Of a stretch of DNA of 64,000 nucleotides, positions 1-9,920 are shown one piece after another. Below the pieces are notes generated by a model. It saw only the letters and a program-made list of their open reading frames with translations. It did no database searches and had not been told where the DNA came from. Where the stretch lies: positions 27,678,001 through 27,742,000 of the forward strand of contig NC_070613.1 of the NCBI RefSeq assembly GCF_027172205.1. Direction: 5' to 3'. The translations under genes were made by a program, and so were the position numbers. This stretch comes from Podarcis raffonei (lineage: Eukaryota; Chordata; Lepidosauria; Squamata; Lacertidae). Numbering within the stretch: the first letter of the stretch is position 1; each line of letters opens with the position of its first letter.

Positions 1-1027
1 CAATGGGTCTACACTGAGTACGATTAACACAGTGTGCGATCCTGTGACGCTATGGAATCCTCTGTGTAACTGTCCTGCAAAGGAGTAGCAGGATGATAAT
101 CTGAAGAAAACCTGATAGACATCATTGCTCTGATTCAGCAGTAAACAGCAGGTTTTCCCGGGGAAAGCAGTGGGACACAAACAAACAAACACCTGGACCC
201 GAGCCTACAAATCATGGACCTGCTAGATATTGTGGCACAAATGGAAGTATGGGTGAGCCCTTGGTTGAGCAATATTAGCTGAGATGGTTGGTTGCCCTGG
301 TTACCTTAGATTCAGAAATAAATGGTTTCCATTGCAATAGCCCTGAACCACATTTCACCTTGTCTGATTCAAGGTAAGGAAGTTTCATACACTGATCCCT
401 GCAATGTTGGGTTGCTAGCGTTGTTAGGCTTGAGAAGTACAGAACAAGAGCATAATAACTGCATTCTCCAACAACAACAAAAGTACCAGGATCTTCAGTC
501 GGAATCAGATCATCTGAAATTTAGGTGGTTACATCCCAACTTTGGAAAAGAATCTCATAAAAGTGCTGTGGTATCAAGGGTTTAAAGTTGCAGGCTTACC
601 CACATCAGTTGACACTGTGTTCCTTTGTCTGATGAGCTGTGATCCACTTTAAAATGAAGTCTTAACTGAGCTGCACCCATTAAAAAGGACAAATAACAAA
701 CATTGGATAGGTTAGGCCTCTTCTTTGAAATGAAAGAGATGGATAGGCATGATTGCAGAGTTTACATCCGAGGCTAACACTACTGTATCAGATAACGCAC
801 ATGATTTGCAGAATAAGTTAACAAAGAGGAAACTGAATATAACTGAACATAACCCGTAAACATAGGAATAAGTCTAGATCTTGTGGATAAAAGTGCAGTG
901 AAAGTATGTGTATGCCACATGTACACACATGGGTTGTAGAATAAGTTAACTAAGGGAAAACAAGACCTACCGTATACTCTATAAATAATGTGTAAAGTGT
1001 AAGGAGGAAAAAAACACTTTCCGTTGT

Positions 1028-1033
1028 TTTATT
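1028..1033 (-). other. candidate polyadenylation signal, TFPI2 copy A
   Basis: The minus strand reads AATAAA. It lies inside the block homologous between the two TFPI2 3' flanks, at the same relative place as the AATAAA at 11,256-11,261 beside copy B. Shared position supports a real transcript end, implying a 3' UTR of about 3 kb swollen by later insertions. Confidence 0.45.
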
Positions 1034-1470
1034 AACACATTTTCCCCACAAGTTCACAGTGAAAATAGGTTACAGCTGCACTTAACAAGTTAGGATGTGA
1101 TTTTACCAGTTCTCATGTCGGCAAATTAATAGTTGGTAGACATACAAAAATACCCAGGAAAAGGGACAACCTGAAGTAAAAGCAGATAACCGTTCCTCAG
1201 CTTCAAAACAGAAAACATGGTGAATACACATTTATAAAGGCCCCTCAAAATGTATTTTGTGTAAGAGATCCTGAAGACAACTTCAAAGAAGAAGGAAATA
1301 TCCTCAATATCTGTCAAGCATTCTCCACTGGGACTGTTCAGCAGAAAAGGAATTATTTGTATATATTAATCCTGTTCACTGCAATCTTCATTTTGAAGGC
1401 CCAGTCAAAAATGGGCAGGAGTTGAAATGGCCTGACAGTGCAGTGTCCAGTATGGGCCTCTGCATATTAA

Positions 1471-1560
1471 GGGGCATAGCTAAGTGGTAGAGCGCATGCT
1501 TTGCATTGGGGAAATCCCAGAGACTGGCATCTCACTGATTTAATACCCTGACCACAGTAA
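1471..1560 (+). repeat. tRNA-derived SINE head fragment
   Basis: The stretch contains an A-box-like TAGCTAAGTGGTAGAGC, as in tRNA-headed squamate SINEs. The B box is decayed and no tRNA fold is preserved, so this is a SINE relic and not a tRNA gene. Confidence 0.4.
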
Positions 1561-1759
1561 AAGACAGTTTCTTATATCCTGCCTTTCTTCATCATGGAAC
1601 CCAAAGCAATAGACAGGTGTTCTCAGGTCACCTTTCCAGGTACTGACCAGATTCTGCCCTGCTTGGTTTCAGCAAGGTGATAAGTGTCATGGATCTTCAG
1701 ACCAGGATTCACAGCACAAACACCTTGGAAGAATGTAGGTGACATTGTAGAAGGACCGT

Positions 1760-2116
1760 AAAGGTAAAGGTAAAGGGACCCCTGACCATTAGGTCCAGTC
1801 GTGGCCGACTCTGGGGTTGTGGCGCTCATCTCGCTTTATTGGCCGAGGGAGCCGGCGTACAGCTGCCGGGTCATGTGGCCAGCATGACTAAGCCGCTTCT
1901 GGTGAACCAGAGCAGCGCACGGAAACGCCATTTACCTTCCTGCCGGAGTGGTACCTATTTATCTACTTGCACTTTGAGGTGCTTTCAAACTGCTAGGTTG
2001 GCAGGAGCAGGGACCGAACAATGGGAGCTCACCCATCATGGGGATTCGAACCGCCAACCTTCTGATCGGCAAGTCGTAGGCTCTGTGGTTTAACCCACAG
2101 CGCCACCCGCGTCCCC
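1760..2116 (-). repeat. full-length tRNA-derived SINE (ACCTTTA-tail family)
   Basis: On the minus strand it begins with the tRNA-like head (GGTGGCGCTGTGG and a B box GGTTCGAATCC), passes through the family body, and ends in an ACCTTTACCTTTA tail. Imperfect flanking repeats (aaggaccgta on the left, aagaaccata on the right) look like a target-site duplication. It sits in the 3' UTR of TFPI2 copy A and is absent from copy B, so it inserted after the gene duplication. Other copies are at 14,860, 17,659, 37,497, 45,698, 50,290 and 58,238. Confidence 0.85.
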
Positions 2117-2119
2117 AAG

Positions 2120-3400
2120 AACCATAGGTAATAGGTACGTGTTATTATTTATATCTCACTATGGGTGTATGGGGTGTGAGGGGAGGGCTAGTACCTTTGA
2201 TGAGGGACATGTCATACTCCTCCTGGGTGAGAGTAGGTGATGGGTCTCAAACCCTTGATGAGTTAAGGACTTCCCTTGTATGAAAAGACAGGCTCTGCAG
2301 GATTGAGCAGACGAGACTAATAGCGAGTTCAATGGTCAAGAAGGCGGTTTCTGCAAGTGCTGTAGAGGGAAGTGAGGGGCAGATGGGGCTCATCAACCTG
2401 AAAAGGTAGCCCATCCAAGAGAGTGAACACTTTGACCCTGAACCTCCACTGCCTTGCGGGATGTCTTCGGGAGAAGAAAACCCTACACAAATCTGGAGCA
2501 GAGTCCTTGGATGGCGCCTTGTACACCTCCTTCTGGCAACTTATGTGGCCAAGCTGGTGCCAAATATATTGCTCCGCAAGGCTGGGAGGGGGGGCGTCTT
2601 TTCTAGGCAGCCCAGGACCTCCATATACATTGCCCAGGCTTGCGCCCTGGAAAGGTCACTTTGGTGCTGCAAACACAACGGTTTGACCTCACTCCAGGAG
2701 GCACACTCCCTTGTCTCTCAAGACAGACATATGGCAACAATGTGGGATGTATTGCTAGAGCAGTCAAGTACAACATTTTCCTGTTGCCTAGAACGGACAC
2801 ACAGGAGAACGTGGCTCCAGACAGGGAGGACTTCCTGTCATCCCTGCTCTTGTATGTATGTGACCAGGTAGATGGGCATGACCCTAGCTGACTCTGTAAA
2901 AGGGCTGGCCACGCAGCCATCTTCCCTTTTTTTCTTTCCAGACTTCTCTCTTGGACTGCCTCTTCCGGCTCTTAGCCAGCACATGGCTCATCCTTGCAGA
3001 AGATGGAAGCCACCGGTAGAAAGTCTGAGGCGTAGCTCAGACTTATTTTCTCTACAAATGTAACTGTAACCACAGGATAAAGCCTGCCTTCTGATTACTG
3101 CTGTGAACTGAATGTGAGTAAAACTTCATTGTTATTTTCAAAAAGACTGTGTTGTGTCATTGTTATTTTAAGAGGGAAATAAAGAGGACATTTACCAGGA
3201 ACAATCCAGACTGGACAAGCGAGACTGGATTGCTTAATTAAATGACGCCAACGAGTCATCAACTGCTTCACTATAAGCTGCAAGGGAATGTGCTCTGCTG
3301 TTTGCTCACTAGCGTGAGTGAGGAGGGATAATATCAAAAGAATATATTCTCTCCTACCTTCCTTTACATTCCCACAAACAACATTTCCCACCCTTCCTCC
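2120..3400. other. unclassified insertion specific to the copy A flank
   Basis: No counterpart is visible beside TFPI2 copy B, so this block was probably inserted after the duplication. It contains a purine run near 2,583-2,595 and, from about 2,738, a stretch that starts TGTGGG and later has AATAAA-like motifs near 3,080 and 3,177. That pattern would suit a decayed LTR-type retroelement, but no protein domain was recognised and the ends are unclear. It could also be another kind of dispersed repeat. Confidence 0.3.
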
Positions 3401-3404
3401 CGAA

Positions 3405-3510
3405 GAAGCCCAGGAGGCAGTGTTCTTATTTTGTATTTTTATGTTGTGAACCGTCCTGTAATCTTTGGATAAAGTGTGGTATACAAATTTAATAAATAAT
3501 AATAATCACG
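3405..3510 (+). repeat. LINE 3' tail
   Basis: The stretch matches the 3'-terminal pattern seen repeatedly in this window: a gtgaaccgtcctgt motif, then a tataca-aatttaataaataat simple-repeat end. Related tails are near 9,270 and 28,965. Confidence 0.5.
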
Positions 3511-4047
3511 CAAGTGTTCCCTTTCAATTCACTTGGGAGTTCCTGGCAAATCCCTTCATAAAATTAGTAAAATTATTGAAAAGTTCATAGTGAAAGAATG
3601 GATAGCAACAATACCAATTTATTTGTAGTCTTCTTTAAGAAAAATAAATAAAGCAAATAATATGCAGCAGGTGACAGAGAAAGATCCTTGTTCAGTAGTG
3701 AGTGTTGAGCCTGCTCCTGCACATCAAGAATCTCTGCATGAAGGTCAACAAACCAGGGTTATCTCCCTCAGCAGATCACCATACTTTGAATATGGAGGCC
3801 AGTCCATAAGGCTGATCAGATAACAGTGACGATGACTTACTACATTTCCAGAACTGATCATATAGAAGAGCTGTTAAGATTGCTACATATAAACAAAAAC
3901 AAAATCCACCCACAAATTAAAGTTCTCAATGTTGAAATAATGCTTCTGGTCTAGAGACCTTCAGGTGCAAGAACGTATGTGGCATTTGTTTGATTTGTAG
4001 ACTTCTCCTCCTTATGAGATGGTGTTTCCCAATATTGCAACCGTTGC

Positions 4048-7000
4048 TTACATTCTTCCAACTAAGAAAAGAATAGAAACTGAATCACAATCGGAGGTAA
4101 CTTAATCGCTTCAATCACTTGTACTAGAAGAAGAAAAAGAGAGAAGGGAAAAAAGCATGCAACGTTCTAGGTCTGCAAAACCCAAGGCACCAGATAATTG
4201 CAGTTTCTAATATGCGTGTCGTGGGCATTCAAGCAGGGGTGAAAGTGAGCGCTCCTCTCAAATGCCCACAAGCAGGACTGAGTCAAGCACAGCCCAGATC
4301 ACAGGAAGCAGGACCTGTGCTCACCTTAAGCTCTGCAAGTGCCACCTTCTCATAAGGCCCTTGAACTCTCCTTGGGGAGGAGCAGAAGGCAGCAGTGGAC
4401 ACTTCCCTGGCCTTAACACATGAGAGTGATTGCAGATGGGAAACAGACTGCCAGGGAAAGGGGAGTGCCTCTTTCTTAAAATTCCTGGGCCTTGGGCAGG
4501 GGAAAAAAGGAGGCAGGGGCAGTGGAGGATGCTTTGTAAGCACACTTCAAACTTTTTGGAGGTGGTCACCTAAAAAAAAAAGACATTGCAAAACACCAGC
4601 TTTTCCAAGCGGGTGTGTGGAACTGCGTAGAGCGTGCCTCACACTATGTTGTGTCCCCTAATTTTATCCCCCTCTCCAAGCAAGGATTTCATGTTTTAAG
4701 GAAATAATGCGCACATGTGCATAATATATTGAACGTTTCAGTATGCCTGCCCTTATGGAAATACAGTGGTACCTCAGGTTAAGTACTTAATTCGTTCCGG
4801 AGGTCCGTTCTTAACCTGAAACTCTTCTTAACCTGAAGCACCACTTTAGCTAATGGGGCCTCCTGCTGCCGGAGCACGATTTCTGTTCTCATCCTGAAGC
4901 AAAGTTCTTAACTCTAGGTACTAATTCAGAGTTAGCAGAGTCTGTAACCTGAAGTTTATGTAACCTGAAGCGTATGTAACCTGAGGTGCCACTGTAAATG
5001 GAAAATATTTTATTTGCAGGTCATTCTGCTTAGTAAGCAGGCCAGGATTTAACTACCTTCCAGTTCTTTAGGACTGAGTTCCTTATGCTTAGGCAGGCTC
5101 CCCCTCATCCCCTCTCTTCTTCCTCAAGCCCTGTGGAAACGTATCTGCTCACACCACTCACCGCTCCCTCCGGGACTGCAGGAAACTGTCTTAATGCTGA
5201 GTGAGAATGCTGGTCCATCTAGCCCAACATTTTCACCATTTTCACTGACTTCGGTTTCAGGCCGAGGTCTCTCCCAGCCCTACCTGGAGACGCCAGGCAT
5301 TGAACCTGAAGCCCCCTGCGTACAAGATAGGTGCTTTACCAATAGGCTATGGCCCTTTGCTTTTGTTTGATTGGTTGGGAGGAAGCAGGAGCCTCTCCAG
5401 AGGCCCCAGTTTTATGTTGGGCAGCTGGTCCAGAGAGACGCTATAGCTGGGTTTCTCACAAGCCACTTTTATTGCTGCGTCTGGGCAATTCCCACCTTTG
5501 CACTGCAGTCCCTTCAAAACAGCACAGTTTACTCTGGAGCGTACAGCCATTTCCCATGCCTTGCCCTCTTCCGGCAACTACTGCCCACTTCCAGTCCCTC
5601 TCATTTCCTTCGACAGTCCCACAACCACTTGGGGAAAGGAAGCAAACTGAATGGGTACTACCTGCGGCTGCTGCACTCACAGAAGGTGGTTTAATGCAAG
5701 GTGGGAAACATCTGTCCTTCCATTTTCTTATTGGACTCCCAACTACCATCAGCCTCAGATGGTCAGGGATGATAAGAGATGTAGTCCAGCAGCATTAAGA
5801 CGGACAGTTTCCTCACCCCGATATAATGAAAAGCCTCCATATGAACTTCATGGGACCAAGACAGCATTAGCTCTGCGTGCCACTTTTTTTTTTTTTTAAT
5901 CCTCCCAGACTTACTAGTACAGGGCTTATTTGTGAACCTTCACAATCTGGCTAAAACACTGCTCAAGTCCCTGTAAATCTCTATCACAGCAAGAGGAGAG
6001 AAGCCTACCATGCTTGCAGGCGTTCATGCAGTCTTTCTTTGTACGAAAGTTGTTATTATTCCCGCCGCATCCCGTATAGATGAATGCCACACAAGTTCTG
6101 CTCGCTATATTGTAGTAAAAGCGACGCAGTGAAGCTGAACAGAGTCCCACATCCTTGGGACTAGAGCAAAAGGAGGGACCCCCTTCAAAAAAAGAAAGAA
6201 AGGAGTTAATTAAGGGTGTGTGTGTTTTGAAGAGCAGAATATAGTGATGTTTAGAATTCATAACCAATAATGCCCAGCTTAAAAAAAAATCGGCAGAGTT
6301 TACAGTTTTATTTAGATTCGAGACAATATCACCTGGTTCACCAAGAACCGCTGTTGTAGAGCTCCTGGTCCCTTGGAGAGTAAGTTTAGGAAATACATGA
6401 GAACATTTCATCCCTCCCCCACCTATCAAGCTCCATAGGCCTATGGCTTGTATGAAGAAATAATTACTTCTCCCCAACTTGCAGACGTCAGTGCAGGATC
6501 TTTTACTGGAAAACATGTTAGGGTGTCGTGAACGTTTTTTAGGGAAAAATTCCTCGCATTTCATTGTCTCAAGGTTGAAGAAATATTTTGGCTTGAGGGG
6601 GCTCCAGGTCCCTTGCGGAGGTTTCACTCGGCACATTACAGGCACTTCTGAAAATTAAACCACAACTGTTTAGATTTTTTTTTAAAAACTGTCTAAAGGA
6701 AACCATTGCTCTTAAAAATCTCCCCCAATTCACTTCAGGATTTGAAATTTTAGAACAATGACTTACTCTTGATTTTCCCGCAAGTTTCTATACAAACGTC
6801 AAAGCTCAAAAAGTTGTTTTCGTTCCCCAAGCAGCCCCCGGAAGTAAACCTCTGGCAGTCTTGGAAGGCTCGGTTGTAGTACCACCTGTCAAATGAACCT
6901 GGGCAGACTCCGGGCACCGGTGACTCTAGGCAGAGCTCTCTGTTGTCTGCATGAAAAGAAAACCAGGGGAATGGAAGAAATGAAATGCTCTAAGTCCAAA

Positions 7001-9562
7001 TGAGTTAAGGGGTGGGGCAGGGGGGAGCCTGGCTAGATCAGGCCAAAGGCTCAGGCAGTCCAGCATCCAGTTTCTGTGGTCAATCAGATGGCCTGAACTC
7101 AAAAGCACCCTCCCCACATGCAATTCCCAGCAGCTGGCCTTCAGAGGAATACAACCTCCAAAAGGGGAGTCAGAAAAGGGCCTCTGTGGCAAGTCACATT
7201 TGAATGCCTAATCCTTTGTGAATTTGTTCACTTTGTTCTCTTTCAGGCCGTTCAAGTTGGTGTCCGTCACTACTTGTGGGAGCAAACGCCAAGTTTAAAT
7301 ATCCACTGTGGTAAGAAGTACTTCCTTCTGTTGAGTCATCCAACATTCAGTTTCATTGAACGGTATGTTTCCGATCACAATTCAAAGTGTTGGTGCTGAC
7401 CTTTAAAGTCCTAAACGGCCTCGGCCCAGTATACCTGAAGGAGCGTCTCCACCCCCATCGTTCAGCCCGGACACTGAGGTCCAGCTCCGGGGGCCTTCTG
7501 GCGGTTCCCTCACTGTGAGATGTGAGGTTACAGGGAACCAGGCAGAGGGCCTTCTCGGTAGTGGCGCCAGCCCTGTGGAACGCCCTCCCTTCGGATGTGA
7601 AGGAAATAAACAACCAGCTTTCTTTTAGAAGACATCTGAAGGCAGCCCTGTCTAGGGAAGCTTTTAATGTTTGATGTTTTATCGTGTTTTGGGAGCTGCC
7701 CAGTGTGGCTGGGGAAACCCAGGCAGATGGGCTAGGTATACAGTGTTGCCCCGCAAGACGAATGCCTCGCAAGACGGAAAACTCACTAGACGAAAGAGTT
7801 TTCCGTTTTGGAGGTGCTTCGCAAAACGAATTTCCTATGGGCTTGCTTCGCAAGACGAAAATGTCTTGCGATTTCCTGCGGGGTTTTTCCCCTCCCCCCC
7901 TTTTTCTAAGCTGCTAAGCCGCTTATCCGCTAAGCCGATAAGCCACTAAAAGCCGCTAATAGCAGTAATCCGCTAATCCGTCAATGGGCTTGCTTTGCAA
8001 GACAAAAAAACCACTAGACGAAGAGACTCGCAGAACGGATACTTTTCGTCTTGCGAGGCACCACTGTAAATAACAGTTGCCCCCAAAGAGAGAGAACTGC
8101 CATGCTGCCAAGCAAAAGGGACTGTGTTGTGATCTGCTTAAGACTTCTGCAGTCCATTTCACCCTGCTCCAAAAGATTCCTTCAAGCTCCATTATTTTCA
8201 GTGAATCATTAGCTTTTAAGAGGGTCTATTAAACGACTAAACAACAACAAAAAATCATCTCAACTGTGTGTGTTTAATGTGCGTTTTATCATTCCTTTTA
8301 TTACTGATGTTCCTTGCCGAGTGCAATCTATGAGCCCCCCATCGCCCCCCAGCCCTAGAGGATTTAAACGAAGGCACAAGTGCTTTAGTAAGCCAAATAC
8401 TCAAAAACTTCTTCGCTCATATTATTTCTCATAATAAAAATGCTTTGTCGCCAGCGAGTTGGATGGAGGGGGCAGGTGCACCACGTGAGGCAACGTGGGG
8501 ATGAACCGGGCAAAAACATTCCTCTTCTTGCAGACCTGTGACTAATGAAGCCATCTATGTATGGCCTTCTAAACTGTGGGCAGAGTTTATGGTTCTCCTT
8601 TGTTGATAGAGAAAAATGTATAATTACGGGCGCCATAAGAAAGCTGCAGAGATAGTGTGTACCCCGGAAATGATCTCTTTCAGCTTCTGCCTTCTGGAAG
8701 AAGGTACAGGGTTATAAAGACTAGGACTAGCTGCCTGAGAAACAGTTTCTACATGAATACAAACATACATTTCATACAATCCTTAAAAGTGTTCAAACAT
8801 ACCTACACTCAATCCCACGAATAATTCATTTTCCCATCACCATCCACCATCCCTCACCACACCAGTTTGACTTCCAATCTACTCAATTGCAATTTCTTTC
8901 CACTTCTATTGCTTTCTTTCACACACCTTTAACCTAATTTCACTTCTTTTTCTGTTACACATTGCGTGTATATTTGTAATATATGTGTATTAAAAATCCT
9001 TTTTAATTAATATTTTTTTTTAAAAGAGAGAGAAACAGTTTCTACCCAAATGCGATTTTGGTTTTAAACGCAGTGTAACGAGTCTCTATGGGAGTATATT
9101 GTATTTTAAAATGGGGTATCATAGTTTTAGGAGGCTAACCAGGTTGGGATAGCTGGGATAGCAGGCTTGTTGATTTTTGAATGTCTTATGTAGAGTTTTC
9201 AATTTCGTTGTTCTGTATGAGACAATGACAATAAAGATTATCGTATCGTATTTTGTGGAAAATATATATATATTGCAAACCGCCCTGTGATCTGCGAGGG
9301 AAGGGCGGCGTAGGAATTTAATTAAGAAAAACTACAAATAATAATAGGGTCTGGAGTCTGGAGTCGCGATCACCGAGAAGGTCAGAAGAAATCCGCTTTA
9401 CAGCGTCTTGCAAGAGCGCAGCCAAGGAAGCTCCCCACCTCCAAAACAGACCCGCGCCCCCACGCTACCTGCCGTCGGGATCTGGAGCCGGACGCGGCCC
9501 AGGAGCATCACAAAGCCGGCGGCCCGCAGAAAGGCGCGCGAGTTCCCCGCGGCCTGGCCCAT
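4048..9562 (-). CDS. TFPI2: TFPI2 copy A: diverged Kunitz-type protease inhibitor paralogue
   Basis: Predicted secreted inhibitor with three Kunitz domains. Coding exons on the minus strand: 9562-9469 (signal peptide), 6946-6767 (Kunitz 1), 6647-6468 (Kunitz 2), 6182-6009 (Kunitz 3) and 4061-4048 (tail). This gives 642 bases, or 213 residues; every intron is phase 1 with GT-AG borders. The start was chosen because it aligns with copy B (shared GNSRAF). Kunitz 1 keeps six cysteines but has Pro at P1 (GVCPG). Kunitz 2 has GTW where GIC is expected and KKR where GGC is expected, so Cys14 and Cys38 are both gone. Kunitz 3 is intact (GLCSAS, YTGCGGN) and closely resembles human TFPI2 domain 3. The tail ends after VGRM, whereas copy B runs to the next in-frame stop, which is also present downstream in copy A. 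The signal peptide is interrupted by Arg residues. It is either a functionally shifted paralogue or an early stage of decay; open frames through all Kunitz exons favour the former. Confidence 0.85.
4764..4994 (+). mobile_element. MITE, pogo/Tigger-like, family 1
   Basis: A 231-bp element with terminal inverted repeats (CAGTGGTACCTC at one end, gaGGTGCCACTG at the other) and TA on both sides as target duplication. It lies in intron 4 of TFPI2 copy A and is absent from copy B. Three more copies are at 28,732, 53,500 and 57,252. It encodes nothing. The TA duplication and CAGT-type ends suggest Tc1/mariner-pogo mobilisation. Confidence 0.8.
5205..5355 (-). repeat. tRNA-headed SINE, fragment
   Basis: Reading plus, the sequence runs from tggtccatctagccc to a gccaggcattgaacct block and a degraded tRNA head. 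This is the reverse of a common squamate SINE that also occurs at 29,915-30,115. It lies in intron 4 of TFPI2 copy A. Confidence 0.55.
7362..7740 (+). mobile_element. L2-like LINE, 3' end of ORF2 (decayed)
   Basis: The stretch is closely similar to 31,590-31,980, including the coding motif around AFSVVAPALWNALP and the 3' tail GGCTGGGGAAACCCAG. It is truncated at the 5' end. A DNA transposon at 7,741-8,066 has landed in its tail, and the tail resumes at 8,067 with taaataaca. It lies in intron 1 of TFPI2 copy A. Confidence 0.8.
7741..8066. mobile_element. MITE, pogo/Tigger-like, family 2, nested in LINE tail
   Basis: A 326-bp element flanked by TA. Its ends are inverted repeats: CAGTGTTGCC with CGCAAGACGAA inward at the left, and the complement reading TTCGTCTTGCGAGGC up to CCACTG at the right. 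Internal CGCAAGACGA motifs recur. It interrupts the GGGTATA/TAAATAA tail of the LINE at 7,362, so it is younger than that LINE. No coding capacity. Confidence 0.8.
8680..9256 (+). mobile_element. LINE 3' end interrupted by a second insertion
   Basis: The sequence ends in gacaataaagattatcg with short TATCG repeats, a typical non-LTR 3' terminus. Its upstream part (cttctggaagaaggtac) is separated from the rest by an insert at 8,753-9,029. The family could not be named from this fragment. Confidence 0.5.
8753..9029. mobile_element. 277-bp insert flanked by a 16-bp direct repeat
   Basis: The 16-mer GAGAAACAGTTTCTAC occurs at 8,737-8,752 and again at 9,030-9,045, bracketing unrelated AT-rich sequence that ends in a T/A-rich run. 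Joining across the insert restores a continuous LINE 3' end. This is the footprint of target-primed insertion, probably a 5'-truncated retroelement or a retrocopied transcript. The insert itself was not recognised. Confidence 0.65.
9270..9345 (+). repeat. LINE 3' tail
   Basis: The stretch has the aaccgccctgtgatctgcgagg motif and an aatttaatta end, like the tails at 3,405 and 28,965. Confidence 0.45.
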
Positions 9563-9920
9563 CGCCCGCCGCGGGCGACTCGCTGCGAGGGCCGGGCTCG
9601 TCGACTAACGACGGAGACGTTGGGCTCGCGGAGCCGCCGAGGCCTCTTTAAGGAGGAACTGCACGTCTTCCCACGGCCGCCTCGTCGCGGCTCAGGGCCT
9701 GGGCGCGCGTTTTGCGGGCGCGTTGCAAAAGGCATCCCCGGGATCAGAGTCCCTGGGCATCCGCGAGCGGCATCGGAGGCGAGGGGACGGCGAGCGGGGT
9801 TGCCGCGGAGGCCTGGCGCGTCCGGGCTGCCCGCCTCGACGGCGCAGGGGATGAGCTGCCCTCGAGCAAAAAGTCCCCGAAACCATCAACAACTCGCCGA
9901 GCCTTTGAGTTTTAAATAAG
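9560..9920 (-). promoter_or_regulatory. CpG-rich promoter region of TFPI2 copy A
   Basis: The region upstream of the copy A start codon is strongly G+C- and CpG-rich. Its part next to the ATG aligns with copy B: CCAACGTCTCCGTCG in A against CCAACGTTTCCATCG in B. Where copy B has TATAAAG, copy A has CTTAAAG (positions 9,652-9,646 on minus), so the TATA box looks degraded and start-site choice may be looser. Confidence 0.55.

Larger units (their letters stand above)
1..4047 (-). other. 3' UTR and downstream flank of TFPI2 copy A
   Basis: This stretch follows the last coding exon of TFPI2 copy A on the minus strand. Positions 1-1,320 and 3,690-4,047 resemble 10,560-11,550 and 12,220-12,530 beside copy B, so the flank was duplicated with the gene. 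Between them copy A carries repeats and an unclassified insertion that copy B lacks. No other gene was recognised; short open frames here have no family match that I can see. Confidence 0.6.

Noticed and set aside
1471-1560. tRNA gene
   Set aside because: It has an A-box-like motif but no intact B box or cloverleaf; the same head recurs in SINEs at other places.
5926-6645. A 239-codon minus-strand open frame
   Set aside because: It reads through Kunitz 2, intron 3 and Kunitz 3 of TFPI2 copy A. The splice borders and alignment with copy B show two exons.
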